The notes: generated by a model from the letters alone, not told the origin. A DNA stretch of 64,000 nucleotides from Sphingopyxis macrogoltabida (GCF_001307295.1 NZ_CP012700.1:2793001-2857000); one strand, 5' to 3'. Positions 52,547-63,004 are shown, numbered from the stretch's first letter. Numbers and translations: made by a program.

Positions 52547-53779
52547 ATGTTGAAGTTGCATGACGAGTTGATCACCGAACTCTCGAATTCGCTCACCACA
52601 CAGAATTACAATCCCGTGGTCGTGGCGAACCACCGTCTCTACGCCCGCGCGTTTCTCGATTATCTGGCCGAGTGCGATATACAGGTCGAGACTGTGACGC
52701 CGCAGCAGGTCGATCAGTATTTTGGCTATGCGGTTCAGGATTTTGAGATCCAGTACGGTCGGCCTCCCAGTGCGCGTTGGCACATGTTGCCCCGCACCGC
52801 GATCGCCAAGCTCCTCCGGCTTGCTCAAGGCAATTGGCCCCCGGACGCAGAAATGATCGGTCCCGATGACGAGCATCGACATGAAATTTGCCGCGAATAC
52901 GAGGCATGGCTGCGCGAGGAGCGCGGTTTGGCAAGCGCGTCCATTGCGGCGCTGATGTGGGAGGCGCGAAACTTCCTGCGATGGCAGTTCGACCGGGCCG
53001 GTGCCGCCAGCCTCGAAACGTTGAGCATCGTGGACATCGATCTCTACATGGACATGCGCGCGCCTGGTTTACGGCGCAAATCATTGGCCGATGTCGCTGA
53101 GCGTCTCCGTTCGGTGGTTCGCCATCTGCATCGGACGGGTTGCATCCCGACCGATCTGACGCCACACATCATCGGCCCCATGCTCTATGCCTACGAAGAT
53201 GTGCCGTCGACGCTGGAAAGGAGCCAAATCGCCGCGGTTCTGGCGACAACGCAGGAGGACAGATCGCCACGCGGACTACGCGATTATGCGATACTTCAGC
53301 TGCTTGCCACGTATGGGCTGCGCGAAGGTGAGATATGCCGCCTTCGGCTCGATGACGTGGACTGGCGCGCAGAATCCCTCCGGATCTGCCACACCAAGAC
53401 CAACGCGTACTCGTACATGCCGCTAATGGTGACTGTTGGTGAAGCGCTGCTGGATTATCTGCGCCTTGGGCGGCCCCAGGTTGAAGTGCGGGAAATCTTC
53501 GTCCGATCCTGCGCACCCTATATCGCAATGACGAACCTGTACGGCATGATCCGCGGTCGGTTGGCCGCCGCAGGCGTAGTGCCAGCAGGAAAGCGGGGGC
53601 CGCATGTCTTCCGCCACGCACGTGCGGTCGAAATGCTGCGGGCATCGGTCCCGCAAAAGATCATCGGCGACGTGCTCGGGCATCGATCCACCGAATCCAC
53701 CAATACTTATCTCAAACTGGCAACAGATGATCTCCGAGCCGTGGCACTCGAGGTGCCTGGAATGGAGGTGCTGTCATGA
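52547..53779 (+). CDS. RIT element 2 first tyrosine recombinase
   Basis: 410 residues from ATG 52547 behind gaggaggcaatc; an upstream in-frame start at 52478 lacks a ribosome site. Catalytic set: Arg in ATYGLREGEICRL, the Lys region ICHTKTNAYSYMPL, HVFRHARAVEML, VLGHRSTESTNTYLKLA with His and Tyr. It overlaps the next gene by four bases (ATGA). Confidence 0.9.
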   Translation: MLKLHDELITELSNSLTTQNYNPVVVANHRLYARAFLDYLAECDIQVETVTPQQVDQYFGYAVQDFEIQYGRPPSARWHMLPRTAIAKLLRLAQGNWPPDAEMIGPDDEHRHEICREYEAWLREERGLASASIAALMWEARNFLRWQFDRAGAASLETLSIVDIDLYMDMRAPGLRRKSLADVAERLRSVVRHLHRTGCIPTDLTPHIIGPMLYAYEDVPSTLERSQIAAVLATTQEDRSPRGLRDYAILQLLATYGLREGEICRLRLDDVDWRAESLRICHTKTNAYSYMPLMVTVGEALLDYLRLGRPQVEVREIFVRSCAPYIAMTNLYGMIRGRLAAAGVVPAGKRGPHVFRHARAVEMLRASVPQKIIGDVLGHRSTESTNTYLKLATDDLRAVALEVPGMEVLS

Positions 53780-55131
53780 GCGCCTGGCACGATCCCGATC
53801 GCACCGTCGTCGACGCCTTCCTGGTAAAATCGCAGTTCCGGCCGGGAAGCGTACCGACATATCGCTGGTTCCTTTGCACCTTCGAAGATGTTGCCCGCCG
53901 GCATCCGGCGGTGGACCGGCAGATGCTCGACGCCTGGCTGAAGGAGATGCAAAAACGTTGGCGATTGTCGACGCTGCTCAATCAGGTCTGCATTGTCGAC
54001 CGCTTCCTCGACCACCTCGTCGAAATCGGGCTGATCGCCGACAACCCTGTTGCTGCACTTCGCCGTCGGTACAACGTCAAGCAAAGCAAGCCGATCTGGC
54101 GGGCCTTGGCTTCCCCGAATCCCGACGAATCCTTGGCCGCGTTACGACGGCCTGCGCCCTTCGGCAGCGTGCTGGGTGACTTCATGCAAGACCATGTCAT
54201 GCTGATGCGCAGCCGGGGATATCAATATGAAGCGCAGGCTCACTGGCTGCTGCGGTTCGATCGGTTCCTTCAGGCCCGTCCCGACCTCGCGGAGCAACCA
54301 CTTGAGGCAATGATTGCGAGCTGGGCGGCTGCCAAGCCGACCCGCAACCACGCGGCTGAATGCCAGAAGCTGGCGCGCATCCTGACCAAGGCGCGGTTCC
54401 GCCTCGATCCGACTATCCCGCCAAAGCGCTTCAATCCCCGGCCAGAGCGGGAAGTAGCGCGGGAGCATCGGCAACCGCATATCTTCAGCCCGGCTGACGT
54501 TCGGCGTATGCTCGATACCGCACGGACTTATCCGTCGCCGGACGCTCCGCTGCGGCCGTTGACCCTCTACACCATGATCATGCTGGCCTATTGTGCCGGG
54601 CTACGGCGAAGCGAGCTGGCATGGCTCGATCTTGGTGACGTGGACCTGCAATCAAGCACGATCACGATCCGGGAAACGAAGTTCTACAAGACCAGGATCT
54701 TGCCTCTATCCGACAGTGTCGCGGTCGAACTGCGCGCGTACATCGATGCGAGGCGGCGCGCTGGCGGCCCACAGAACCCGAAATCAGGGCTGTTCTGGCA
54801 TGCCCACTTAAATGACCGCTACAGGCCCGAGGCGGTTACGACAATGATTACCAACGTCATGCGCCGTGCTGGGCTCAAGCCCGCTTCGGGCCGGACCGGG
54901 CCGCGGGTCCATGACCTTCGTCACTCGATGGTGGTGAACCGCATCCTCCAGTGGTACCGGTCCGGCATTAACCCTCAGGAAAAACTGCACTTCCTCTCGA
55001 CCTACATGGGGCACCGGGATCTCCACTCCACGCTGGTCTACATCACCGTCACGCAGGATCTGTTGCAGGAAGCCAGTGAACGGTTCCGCGCGCTCGGCGC
55101 CCCGTGCCTTGTCACGGAGGCGCGGCCATGA
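53776..55131 (+). CDS. RIT element 2 second tyrosine recombinase
   Basis: 451 residues. It has an extended N-terminal region with two helical bundles, then the catalytic domain: Arg in AYCAGLRRSELAWL, Lys in IRETKFYKTRILPL, HDLRHSMVVNRI, YMGHRDLHSTLVYITV. Start and stop both overlap neighbouring recombinase genes by four bases (ATGA), indicating a tightly coupled trio. Confidence 0.9.
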   Translation: MSAWHDPDRTVVDAFLVKSQFRPGSVPTYRWFLCTFEDVARRHPAVDRQMLDAWLKEMQKRWRLSTLLNQVCIVDRFLDHLVEIGLIADNPVAALRRRYNVKQSKPIWRALASPNPDESLAALRRPAPFGSVLGDFMQDHVMLMRSRGYQYEAQAHWLLRFDRFLQARPDLAEQPLEAMIASWAAAKPTRNHAAECQKLARILTKARFRLDPTIPPKRFNPRPEREVAREHRQPHIFSPADVRRMLDTARTYPSPDAPLRPLTLYTMIMLAYCAGLRRSELAWLDLGDVDLQSSTITIRETKFYKTRILPLSDSVAVELRAYIDARRRAGGPQNPKSGLFWHAHLNDRYRPEAVTTMITNVMRRAGLKPASGRTGPRVHDLRHSMVVNRILQWYRSGINPQEKLHFLSTYMGHRDLHSTLVYITVTQDLLQEASERFRALGAPCLVTEARP

Positions 55132-56132
55132 GGAAAGGCAATCCATTGCCCGCGTTGTTGCGGGCGTTCTTCCAGGAGTGGCTGGCCGAGCAGCGCAGCG
55201 CGTCAATCCACACGATCCGCTCTTATCGCGACACCTGGCGGCTGCTGCTTCGGTTCGTCGCGGAGCGAAAAGGCTGCGGGGTCGCGCGGCTGACGCTCAC
55301 CGACGTCTCGGCCGGCGAGGTGCGCGCGTTCCTTCATCATACCGAGCATGGCCGCAAGACCACGATCGGCACGCGGAACTGCCGACTGGCCGCCATCCGC
55401 AGCTTCTTCAGCTTCGTGGCGGACAAGAATCCGGAATACATCGCGCAGTGCTCAGAGGTCCTGGCTGTTCCGTTGAAGCGGGAGCCCACCTCCGCGCCGT
55501 GCTACCTCGAGCCCGAGGAGGTCGAGGCCATCCTCGCCCAGCCCAACCGATCGACACTCGAAGGGCTGCGCGACCATGTACTGCTCTCGTTCCTCTATAA
55601 CAGTGGCGCGCGAATCCAAGAGGCGCTTGACCTCTGTCCCGAAGCAATCCGGTTCGATGCACCGAACTTCGTGCGTCTTTACGGCAAGGGGCGCAAGGAA
55701 CGCATCTGCCCGCTCTGGCCAGAAACCGTGGCATTGCTCAGGAAGCTACTGGAGCGACAGCCGCGTGCGCCCGATGAGCGGATCTTCGTCAATCGATACG
55801 GTGAACCGCTAGGGGCGTCAGGGGTGCGGTTCAAGCTCAACGCCTACGTGGAACAAGCCGCGAAATCGACGCTGACCCTCCAGTCAAAACACGTTACGCC
55901 TCACAGCTTCCGGCACGCGACCGCCGTCCACCTCGTTGCCGCCGGAGTCGATATCACCGTCATCCGCAGTTGGCTCGGGCACGTCAGTCTCGATACGACC
56001 AATCACTATGCTCAGGCCAATCTGGAGACCAAACGAAAGGCGCTGGAACAGGTTGGCGCCCCGGCGGCGAGCAACGTGCCACCTTCGTGGAAGCGAGATG
56101 CCAATCTGATGGGATGGCTCGACACCCTATAG
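55128..56132 (+). CDS. RIT element 2 third tyrosine recombinase
   Basis: 334 residues from ATG 55128, which overlaps the previous stop. Core-binding domain RSASIHTIRSYRDTWRLLLR; catalytic Arg in YNSGARIQEALDL, Lys in LYGKGRKERICPL, HSFRHATAVHLVA, WLGHVSLDTTNHYAQA. Same length as the third recombinase of element 1 and likely its functional counterpart. Confidence 0.9.
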   Translation: MRKGNPLPALLRAFFQEWLAEQRSASIHTIRSYRDTWRLLLRFVAERKGCGVARLTLTDVSAGEVRAFLHHTEHGRKTTIGTRNCRLAAIRSFFSFVADKNPEYIAQCSEVLAVPLKREPTSAPCYLEPEEVEAILAQPNRSTLEGLRDHVLLSFLYNSGARIQEALDLCPEAIRFDAPNFVRLYGKGRKERICPLWPETVALLRKLLERQPRAPDERIFVNRYGEPLGASGVRFKLNAYVEQAAKSTLTLQSKHVTPHSFRHATAVHLVAAGVDITVIRSWLGHVSLDTTNHYAQANLETKRKALEQVGAPAASNVPPSWKRDANLMGWLDTL

Positions 56133-56242
56133 AATAATGTGAAGGACGTGGCGAAATGTTCCGCAGCTTTGCAGGACTACGCCGCGTTCCTCCGCATTAC
56201 CGCTTCCTCGCGATAAGCCGTCTTATGGCGAGCTGCGCATAA

Positions 56243-58393
56243 GATACCCCAGGCCTCGGCATAGGCATCGTAGATCCTCACCTGCGCTTCTGTGAGCTGA
56301 TGTTCGAGGATCTCGTATTCGACCCCCGCAAAGGACAACGCGCGGGCAAGATAGAGCCCCTGTGCCTTGAGATCGCGGGCAACCAGTTCCATCGCTGCCA
56401 CGCCGCCAGCGCGGATTTCGGTCATGAACGCCTCATGCGTCGGAAATGCGGTCTCGGGACCCCACAGTCCAAGCCGGGCTGTGTAGCCGAGATTGGCAAT
56501 GTCCGATGCGCCGGTTGCCGATGCGTAGAGCACGCGAGCGCGCGGCAAGTGGTTTTGTAGCCTCAGGCCCGCCATGCCCTGCTCCGAGCCTTTGACCTTG
56601 CCGCGGGTTGAGGAAGAGCCGAGCGCGTTCGCCATGGCGTGCGCTTCGTCGAAGGCGATCACGCCCTCGAACTCCTCTGTGGCCCAGTCGAGGATCTGCT
56701 CGAGCCTCGTGTCCTCGGCGCGTCCCGAACGCAGCGTCGGATAGGTTACGAACAGGATACCCTCGGGCATCGTTACTGGAGTTCCGAGCTTCCATCGGGA
56801 GAGCGGCTGGATGTCGAGCGTGAGGCCGCCAAGCGCTTCCCAGTCGCGGCGCGCATCTTCGAGCAAAGCCTCGTTCTTGGTGATCCAGATGTGACGGCGT
56901 TCTCCAGAGAGCCAGCGGTCCATCATGACACCCGCGATTTGGCGACCCTTGCCTGCGCCCGTGCCGTCACCGAGGAAGAAACCCTGGCGATAGGAGTGAC
57001 CGTCTTCCGCGAGTTCGACCGTCGTTCCTTGTTGGCTCGGTCGAAATTGCCCCGGAAGGTCCCGTGCGAAAGCCTCGCAGGCGTAGACCAGTGTTTCGCA
57101 CTGTGCCGCCGAGAGCAGTTTGCCCTCCTGCCAGTTCACGGGAAGCAAAGGGCGTGCTTTCGCTACTGGTGCCGCGACCGAGCCCATCGCGACCGATTCT
57201 ACGAGCGGCGTCGGGTGAACAGGTGCATCCTCCATGATGACGCGGCTCGGCCGGTAAGGCAGGTAGATACCCGCCTGCTCGGGAACGGGCGCGGGCTCGT
57301 CCAGGGCTTGATAGTCAAGCGCGACTGCCGCGCTCTTTTCGGCGGCCCTGGACACGAATGGAGCGTCCGGCTTGCGCGCGGAAGTGCCGCTTACCAAGGT
57401 CGCAACCGAACGTACCGGAAGGCGATGGATCTTAGCTTGCAAGGGCGCACGATCGGGCAAATGCGCCAGGCAGGAATTCAGTTCGGTGAGATCGGCGAAC
57501 TCTCGCGACATCGTGGAATTACCCTGAAGATTCGCTTTCTCGATCACGACCATTCTGACAGCGATCCCGGTTCCGCTTCGTGAGAATGCGCCCGACAGCC
57601 GGACGTTGATCAGCAGCGAGGCCTGTTCCTGGTCTTCGACAAAGGCCACGGCATCAAAGCCGTCCGGGAGAATGGCGAGGAGGCGACCTCCCACAGCGCA
57701 AATACGCAGCGCACTGCGCAAGTGACGCGTCGCCGTGCGGCCATCCACGCCCCGCTCGCTGCTTCGGGCGAAGGGAGGGTTCATCAGGATAACGCTGGGG
57801 CTTGGACCATTGGTGAGTTCGGCGATCAGCTCGCCATCATGTCCGAATAGACGGGCACGAGGGAAGAGATGCGCGAGCGCATCGCGGCGCACGCGATCAA
57901 TCTCGTTCAGCGTCAACGAGCAATCTCGGACGTCACCCCAAAGAGCAAGCGCGCCATTCCCGGCTGACGGTTCGAGAATGTGATCGCGCGTGCCAAGGGA
58001 CGCGGCCTTGGCCATCAGCCATCCAAGGATCGGCGGCGTCGAGAATTGCTGCAGCTCGACCTGGCTCTCGCTGCGCACGTGGCGGGGCGGCAAGGCTGCA
58101 TCGAGCCAATCGAACCGTGCTGCAGCCTCGTGGAAACCTGTATCGAGGTCGACGCGTGAGAACTCGCGAAGCCAGAGCAAGGCCCCAATCTCGACCGCGT
58201 TGTTGTAGTCGTCGACGGTCCAGGCATTGCCCCAGTCCTGCACGCCGGTTTGAGCGGCGAATAACCCGGCAACGTTAGATCGCGTAAGGTGGCATCCATC
58301 CGCAAGTCGCCGGGAAATTTGTTCACCGATTGCGAAAGCGAGCGGAATTTTGGTCGATATCTCGCGGTCTGGGAAAAAGTCTGACTGAAACAT
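56243..58393 (-). pseudogene. Strawberry-notch-like protein, N-terminal methylase and helicase fragment
   Basis: The first 717 or so residues of the disrupted gene, from ATG 58393 (ribosome site tcaggaggac). An N-terminal adenine-methyltransferase-like domain has ILEPSAGNGALALWG and ILMNPPFARSSE (NPPF catalytic motif). The helicase N-terminal domain has Walker A FFLGDGTGAGKGRQIAG, DEAH-box VIAFDEAHAMAN and LYASATGASD. The frame then enters RIT element 2 and stops at 56177 after YREEAVMRRNAA. The methylase domain is complete and could fold alone; the helicase lacks its second RecA domain. Confidence 0.85.
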
Positions 58394-58471
58394 GGCTTGT
58401 CGTCCTCCTGATTGAGGCATCGGGACATGCGCCCTCTGCCGGGTCAGGAATTCGAGAAGCTCTCTCTCCTC

Positions 58472-59386
58472 TTATCGACACGCCTTGTGGCGCAGCCATG
58501 ACTGGAGTTCGTCGTTCCAGTCTGTCCCGCGCGAATTGGGCTGTCGGACTTGGATGTGCCGCCCTTCACGGAGATAAGAATCGCGCCCACGTTCAGCTGC
58601 AAGGTCGCCGCCAGAATCGTGATCGACGAAGAGATGAAGGTCGCTCACGCTCTCCGGAATGGCAACCAGCCCGAAGCGTTCATTGCCCAGCGTTGCCCAC
58701 GTCGGGATGCCGGTGAGCGCATAGGCCGACATCGCGCTCTCAATGCCTTCGGCGAGACCGAGCCTTCCCTCGGCGGGTGCGAACAGACGTACTGCCGCCT
58801 CGCCGAGTGACCCCAGTGCGCGTTTCGGCTTGGCAAACGAAGCCTGGGTATGGCCGGAATGCGACAGGAAAGTCCGGTGAATGGCAATCGGTCCCTCGTC
58901 GAGGCTGACCGCAGCGATCATCGCTGGCAGGAAGCGGGCGCGCCCCTTCGGACCAAGCGGTGTGCGCGGGTGAAACCTCAGTGCATGGGACGTTGCGAGG
59001 ATGCCGCGCTCTTCGAGATATGCCTTGGCAGGACTTCGCTGCAGCGGCCGGGCATCGCGCCAGATACGGAGCGCTGCAGCTGATGGCTTGTTGGAATAGC
59101 TCGGCTGGATCGGAAATTCGTCGGATGAGCCGGAAAACAGCGCTGAGGTCTCGATCCCTTCGCGAGCGAGGGCAGCAAGCACGCTGGCCTGATCACAGCC
59201 TGCGAAACAATGCAGGAGGATAGCCTTTCGGCCAAGCGTGACACCGAGCGAAGGCGTGCGGTCATCGTGCGCTGGACACCGGGCCATGCCCTTGGTGCCA
59301 GACCACTTCCCGCCGCGGCTCTCGCAGAGCTTGCGAGCGGTTTCCTCAAGCGAAGGACGGGATAGGGTTGAGTTCGAAACGGACAT
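58472..59386 (-). CDS. Toprim-domain primase-like protein (DUF7146 type)
   Basis: 304 residues from ATG 59386. The N-terminal CHC2-like zinc finger (ARCPAHDDRTPSLGV, then LLHCFAGCD) gives Cys, His, Cys, Cys ligands. The toprim domain has LGLAEGIESAMSAYALTG with the catalytic Glu and LHLFVDHDSGGDLAAERG with the DxD metal site. Proteins of this kind prime or process DNA on plasmids and ICEs. It lies 78 bases upstream of the helicase gene, same direction, so it probably headed that operon. Confidence 0.82.
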   Translation of the reverse strand: MSVSNSTLSRPSLEETARKLCESRGGKWSGTKGMARCPAHDDRTPSLGVTLGRKAILLHCFAGCDQASVLAALAREGIETSALFSGSSDEFPIQPSYSNKPSAAALRIWRDARPLQRSPAKAYLEERGILATSHALRFHPRTPLGPKGRARFLPAMIAAVSLDEGPIAIHRTFLSHSGHTQASFAKPKRALGSLGEAAVRLFAPAEGRLGLAEGIESAMSAYALTGIPTWATLGNERFGLVAIPESVSDLHLFVDHDSGGDLAAERGRDSYLREGRHIQVRQPNSRGTDWNDELQSWLRHKACR

Positions 59387-59520
59387 ACTGGCTCCATCGC
59401 CGCACAATTGCCCCTGCAGACTGCCCCCTTTCCTCTTGCCGGACGCGTTTGGCGCTTTCCTACACCCCAATGTTCTATTTATGTTCTATTGCGCATTCAG
59501 GCAAGCTAGGAGAGAGCGCG

Positions 59521-60111
59521 ATGAGACGAGAATGGGTAACTGCTGTGTGTTGCGGGCTTGCGATTGCGATCCCCACCATCGCTCAGGCGCAGGAGTTCCA
59601 GGTCTTTGATCACCGGCTGAGCAAAGTCGAAAAGCGGGCGGACAAAGAAGTCACGTATGCCCCTTCATTGGCGGTCATTGGGACCGAAAAAGAGATATCA
59701 TCCCCCGCTCGTCGAAGTTTCAAAGAGACGCTCTACGAACCCCTCATACGCCAAGCTGAAGCAAGGTATCGATTGCCGCCTCGCTTGCTCCAGGCATTGG
59801 TCTGGCAGGAATCCCGTTTCAATCCGATGGCGATCAGTCCGGCTGGTGCAGCCGGTCTTGCGCAACTTATGCCTGCAACAGCACGAGAACTAGGTGTTAC
59901 CAATCGGCACGATCCAGCCCAGAATATCGACGGTGGCGCGCGGTATCTAAGGCAGATGCTCGACCGGTTTGGTGCGATCCATCTCGCACTGGCAGCCTAC
60001 AATGCGGGGCCCGGCGCCGTATCGCGTGCAGGGGGAATTCCAAGAAATCGGGAAACGCCGGGATATGTGAGGAGCGTTATCCAAAGATGGATGGCATACG
60101 GAGAGCTATGA
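59521..60111 (+). CDS. Lytic transglycosylase (SLT domain, VirB1/TrbN-like)
   Basis: 196 residues from ATG 59521 behind aggagagag. A signal peptide is evident (MRREWVTAVCCGLAIAIPTI, cleavage near AQA). The SLT domain has ALVWQESRFNPMAISPAGAA with the catalytic Glu in WQES, GLAQLMPATARELGV and LAAYNAGPGAV. It acts in the periplasm to open peptidoglycan, commonly for assembly of a type IV secretion channel. It is the only mating-pair-formation-type gene in the window. Confidence 0.88.
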   Translation: MRREWVTAVCCGLAIAIPTIAQAQEFQVFDHRLSKVEKRADKEVTYAPSLAVIGTEKEISSPARRSFKETLYEPLIRQAEARYRLPPRLLQALVWQESRFNPMAISPAGAAGLAQLMPATARELGVTNRHDPAQNIDGGARYLRQMLDRFGAIHLALAAYNAGPGAVSRAGGIPRNRETPGYVRSVIQRWMAYGEL

Positions 60112-60311
60112 ACACGAATAGGAAAAGGATCAGCGGACGGCTCGAGCATCTCCCGCGCGGGGCAGCGATCGTGACAGATGCAGGCGACCACTGGGTTCTG
60201 GAAGGCTGCGAACCATCGAACGATGACTTCGGTTTCGAGGTCACTGCCGAGGGTATCGTTGTGGGCTTCGACCGCCTTCGAGTTGAGTGGCTGGGCCAAG
60301 TGCCGGCGTAG
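60108..60311 (+). CDS. Small protein coupled to lytic transglycosylase (DUF5818-like)
   Basis: 67 residues. Its ATG overlaps the transglycosylase stop (ATGA), so it is translationally coupled. It is beta-rich with ISGRLEHLPRGAAIVTDAGD, HWVLEG and VVGFDRLRVEWLG; this resembles small DUF5818-type sphingomonad proteins. Function unknown. Confidence 0.6.
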   Translation: MNTNRKRISGRLEHLPRGAAIVTDAGDHWVLEGCEPSNDDFGFEVTAEGIVVGFDRLRVEWLGQVPA

Positions 60312-60663
60312 CGCACAATATCACGCAGCTCTCAAGATCGCGACATTGTCTGTTTTTCCGCGCATCGCATCGAGGAAGTTCGCCCAATCTTGAAGCATGG
60401 CGCGACGTGGCGCCAAATACTCTGCGGCATTGTATGCCCCGCGAACTTCGTTCTCCTCGCTATGAGCCAGCTGAAGCTCGACCCAGTCTTCATGGTACTT
60501 TCGGATCCACATTGGCGGCTGGCCGACTTCGACCAGCTGTTCATTGGCCCATGTGCTCGCAAGACCTCTGAAGCCATGAACAGTCTGCCGACCGTGATAG
60601 CCGAGACGATACAAACCATAGATCATGGTGTTTTCGGATAGCGGCACTCCACGCTTCTGGCCG

Positions 60664-62085
60664 GGTCGCGTCCGTCAAGGTGGTGTAATTTCGGCTGTGG
60701 CCGTGGGCCATCGTCAGGCGGCTTTGGCGGTGATGTGTAGGGGCTGATTTTCCTCCTCGATCATGGGTTGGTTGAGTTCGGCCATGCCTTCGATCTGCAT
60801 GTATCGGTGCTGGAGCTGCCACTCGTCGTTCTGCTCCATCAGCACAGCCCCGACGAGGCGGATGATGCTGTCTTCGTTCGGGAAGATTCCGACGACGTCG
60901 GCGCGGCGCTTGACCTCCTTGTTGAGCCGCTCGAGCGGATTGGTTGAGTGTAACTTCGTGCGGTGCTGGGTGGGGAAGCCGGTGTAGGCGAGCACGTCGG
61001 TTTCGGCCTCGTCCATGCAGGCGCCGAGCTTGGGCCAACGGGTGCGCAACTGGTCGGCGACCTGTCGCCAGACCTGCGTTGCGCTTTTCTGATCGGGCTG
61101 CAGGAAGACCTGGCGGATCGCGGCGGCGACGACAGTGTTCTGGCCCTTGGGCACATAGGACAGGGCATTGCGCATGAAGTGCACCCGGCAGCGCTGCCAG
61201 GTGGCGCCCATGACGCGGGTGATCGCGCCCTTGAGGCCCTCGTGAGCATCGGAGATGACCAGCTTCACGCCGGTAAGACCGCGCCGAACAAGGTCCTTCA
61301 GGAAGTCGGACCAGAAGACCTCCGCTTCCGAGGGGCCGATATGCAGGCCGACGATCTCGCGCCGGCCCTCGGTGTTGACGGCCATGGCGATTATTGCGGC
61401 AACGCTGATGATCCGCCCGCCTTCGCGTACCTTGAGATAGGTGGCATCGAGCCAGAGATACGGCCATTCGCCGGTGAGCGGGCGTTTCAGAAAGGCATGG
61501 ACGCGCTCGTCAATGTCCTTGCAAAGCTTGGAGACGGTGGACTTGGAGATGCCGGTCATGCCCATGGCCTGGACGAGTTCATCGACCCGCCGGGTGCTGA
61601 CCCCGCCGATCCACGCTTCCTGGATCACCGCAACCAGCGCTTTCTCGACCATCTTGCGGGGCTCAAGGAAGCCCGGAAAATAGGACCCAGCACGCAGCTT
61701 GGGGATTTTCAGGTTCAGCGTGCCTACCCGGGTATCCAGCGAACGGTCGCGATAGCCGTTGCGCCAGGTCGCGCGCTCGCTGCTGCGTTCGTGGCGACCC
61801 GCGCCGATCAGGCCATCAACGTCGGCCTCCATGATCAGCTGCAGCACGTTCTCGGCGATGGTGCGCAAAAAATCCGGTTGGCCGCCCTTTGCAGCCAGCT
61901 CTTCGATCAGTAATCTGTCCTCGGTCATCGGGAACTCCTCTTCGTCACGGTTGAAGTGTGCAAACTCCACCATAACGATGAACCCGGTGGCCACCAGCGA
62001 CGCCGCATTCCGGGGTGGGGCATGCCCCACCCCGGAATACACCATCGCCTACACCGGAAATTACACCACGAGCGCGGACGCTAAC
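60664..62085 (-). mobile_element. IS256-family element, copy 2 (1422 bp, 8-bp target duplication)
   Basis: Same 1422-bp sequence as 2357..3778 as far as compared, including terminal repeats and the 32-bp palindrome (62007-62038). Flanked by tctggccg on both sides (60656-60663 and 62086-62093), inserted in the integrase gene. Confidence 0.92.
60714..61928 (-). CDS. IS256-family transposase (copy 2)
   Basis: 404 residues, translation the same as the product of 2407..3621, starting at the ATG 61928 with gaggag upstream. All DDE-region motifs (LDATYLK, VISDAHEG, TNPLERLNKE) are present. Presumably active, given two intact copies with perfect duplications. Confidence 0.92.
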   Translation of the reverse strand: MTEDRLLIEELAAKGGQPDFLRTIAENVLQLIMEADVDGLIGAGRHERSSERATWRNGYRDRSLDTRVGTLNLKIPKLRAGSYFPGFLEPRKMVEKALVAVIQEAWIGGVSTRRVDELVQAMGMTGISKSTVSKLCKDIDERVHAFLKRPLTGEWPYLWLDATYLKVREGGRIISVAAIIAMAVNTEGRREIVGLHIGPSEAEVFWSDFLKDLVRRGLTGVKLVISDAHEGLKGAITRVMGATWQRCRVHFMRNALSYVPKGQNTVVAAAIRQVFLQPDQKSATQVWRQVADQLRTRWPKLGACMDEAETDVLAYTGFPTQHRTKLHSTNPLERLNKEVKRRADVVGIFPNEDSIIRLVGAVLMEQNDEWQLQHRYMQIEGMAELNQPMIEEENQPLHITAKAA

Positions 62086-63004
62086 TCTGGCCGGGAAACA
62101 CATAGTCACTTTGAGAACATGCGATCATCTCCTTGGCGAGCGAAGCGGCTTGCATTGACAGGGGTACGATATGCTCACGGTGCATCTTCATTCGATCAGG
62201 ACCGATGCGCCAAAGCGGAGAGTTGCCGTCTAGATCCTCAAACTCGTGCTTCTTGGCGAAACGGAGTTCCTTCGTTCTGACCCATGTCAGAAGCGCGAAG
62301 GTGAGCGCTGCGCGAGTAATCTCGGAGCGTCGCTCCCCTTCTTCATTGTATTGATCCAGCTTGTTTATGAGCTCTGGCAACTGAGCGAGCGGCAGTTTGG
62401 CCATATGCTTTACTCGAGGGCGCGGCTTCAGAGCGCCGCGAAGATGAGCCGTGGGGTCCGCATCGCAAAGCCCACTCGCGATGGCGAACTGAAAAACTTG
62501 GCCAATGCTCTGCTTAGCACGCCGACTGATATCCAAAGCGCCCCGTTCTTCAATATTGCGGATCACGCCTAAAACTTCAGGCGGAGTGATCTCGTGCATC
62601 ATCCTTTCGCCCAATACCGGAAACACGTCCCGTTCCATTCGAGACCAGACACGCTTCGCATGAGCTGGATTGAGGCTGCTCTTTCGATTCTTGTGCCACA
62701 TCTCAGCAACAGCTTTGAAGGTTCTCTCTGGCTCGAAATCTCGACCGGGCTTGTGGACCATCGGATCCTTGCCTTCGGCCAAGGCAGCCTTTGCAAGCGT
62801 CTTCAACTCACGCGCAGCCGCGATTCCAACGTCAGGATAAGCACCAAAGGAAAGCAGCTTCTCCTTCCCGCGATAGCGGTATTTCAAGCGCCAAAGCTTC
62901 GTACCGTTGCCTTTTACGAAGAGGAATAGCCCTTCACCGTCGGCAAGCTTGTAGGGTCGTTCTGCCGCCTTCGCATTCTTGATCTGAATCTCACTCAAAG
63001 CCAT

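Larger units (their letters stand above)
52414..56219 (+). mobile_element. Recombinase-in-trio (RIT) element 2, about 3.8 kb
   Basis: A second, different RIT element in the same host gene, opposite orientation to element 1. Three overlapping recombinase genes on the plus strand lie between 42-bp inverted repeats (52414-52455 and 56178-56219, 41 of 42 identical, tips ggcttatcgcgaggaagcgg). The recombinases differ in length and sequence from those of element 1. About 24 bases between the right repeat and the resumption of helicase coding (56243) form an imperfect AGCT-centred dyad. Confidence 0.86.
60321..63004 (-). pseudogene. tRNA-proximal integrase (P4-like), interrupted by IS256
   Basis: The N-terminal part (63004 to 62086) has the DUF4102 arm-binding domain (KLADGEGLFLFVKGNGTKLW), a core-binding domain and the first catalytic Arg (LLTWVRTKELRF). 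The C-terminal part (60663 to 60321) has HGFRGLAST (H-x-x-R), the late His in QLAHSEENEVRGAYN and its Tyr. Restoring the join at VFPGQKRGVPLSENT gives about 418 residues, standard for the family. The IS256 copy separates the catalytic Arg from the rest, so the enzyme is dead. It starts 178 bp from the tRNA-Met gene and is the island integrase. Confidence 0.88.

Noticed and set aside
48371..56219. A single large element bounded by one pair of repeats, or an integron-like array of integrases
   Set aside because: Two separate inverted-repeat pairs (86 bp and 42 bp) and a host-gene fragment between them show two RIT elements; no attC-like cassettes are present.
2357..62085. The two IS256 copies as ends of a 59.7-kb composite transposon
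   Set aside because: Each copy has its own matching 8-bp duplication (cgatggcg; tctggccg), so they inserted independently; a composite would share one duplication across the outer ends.
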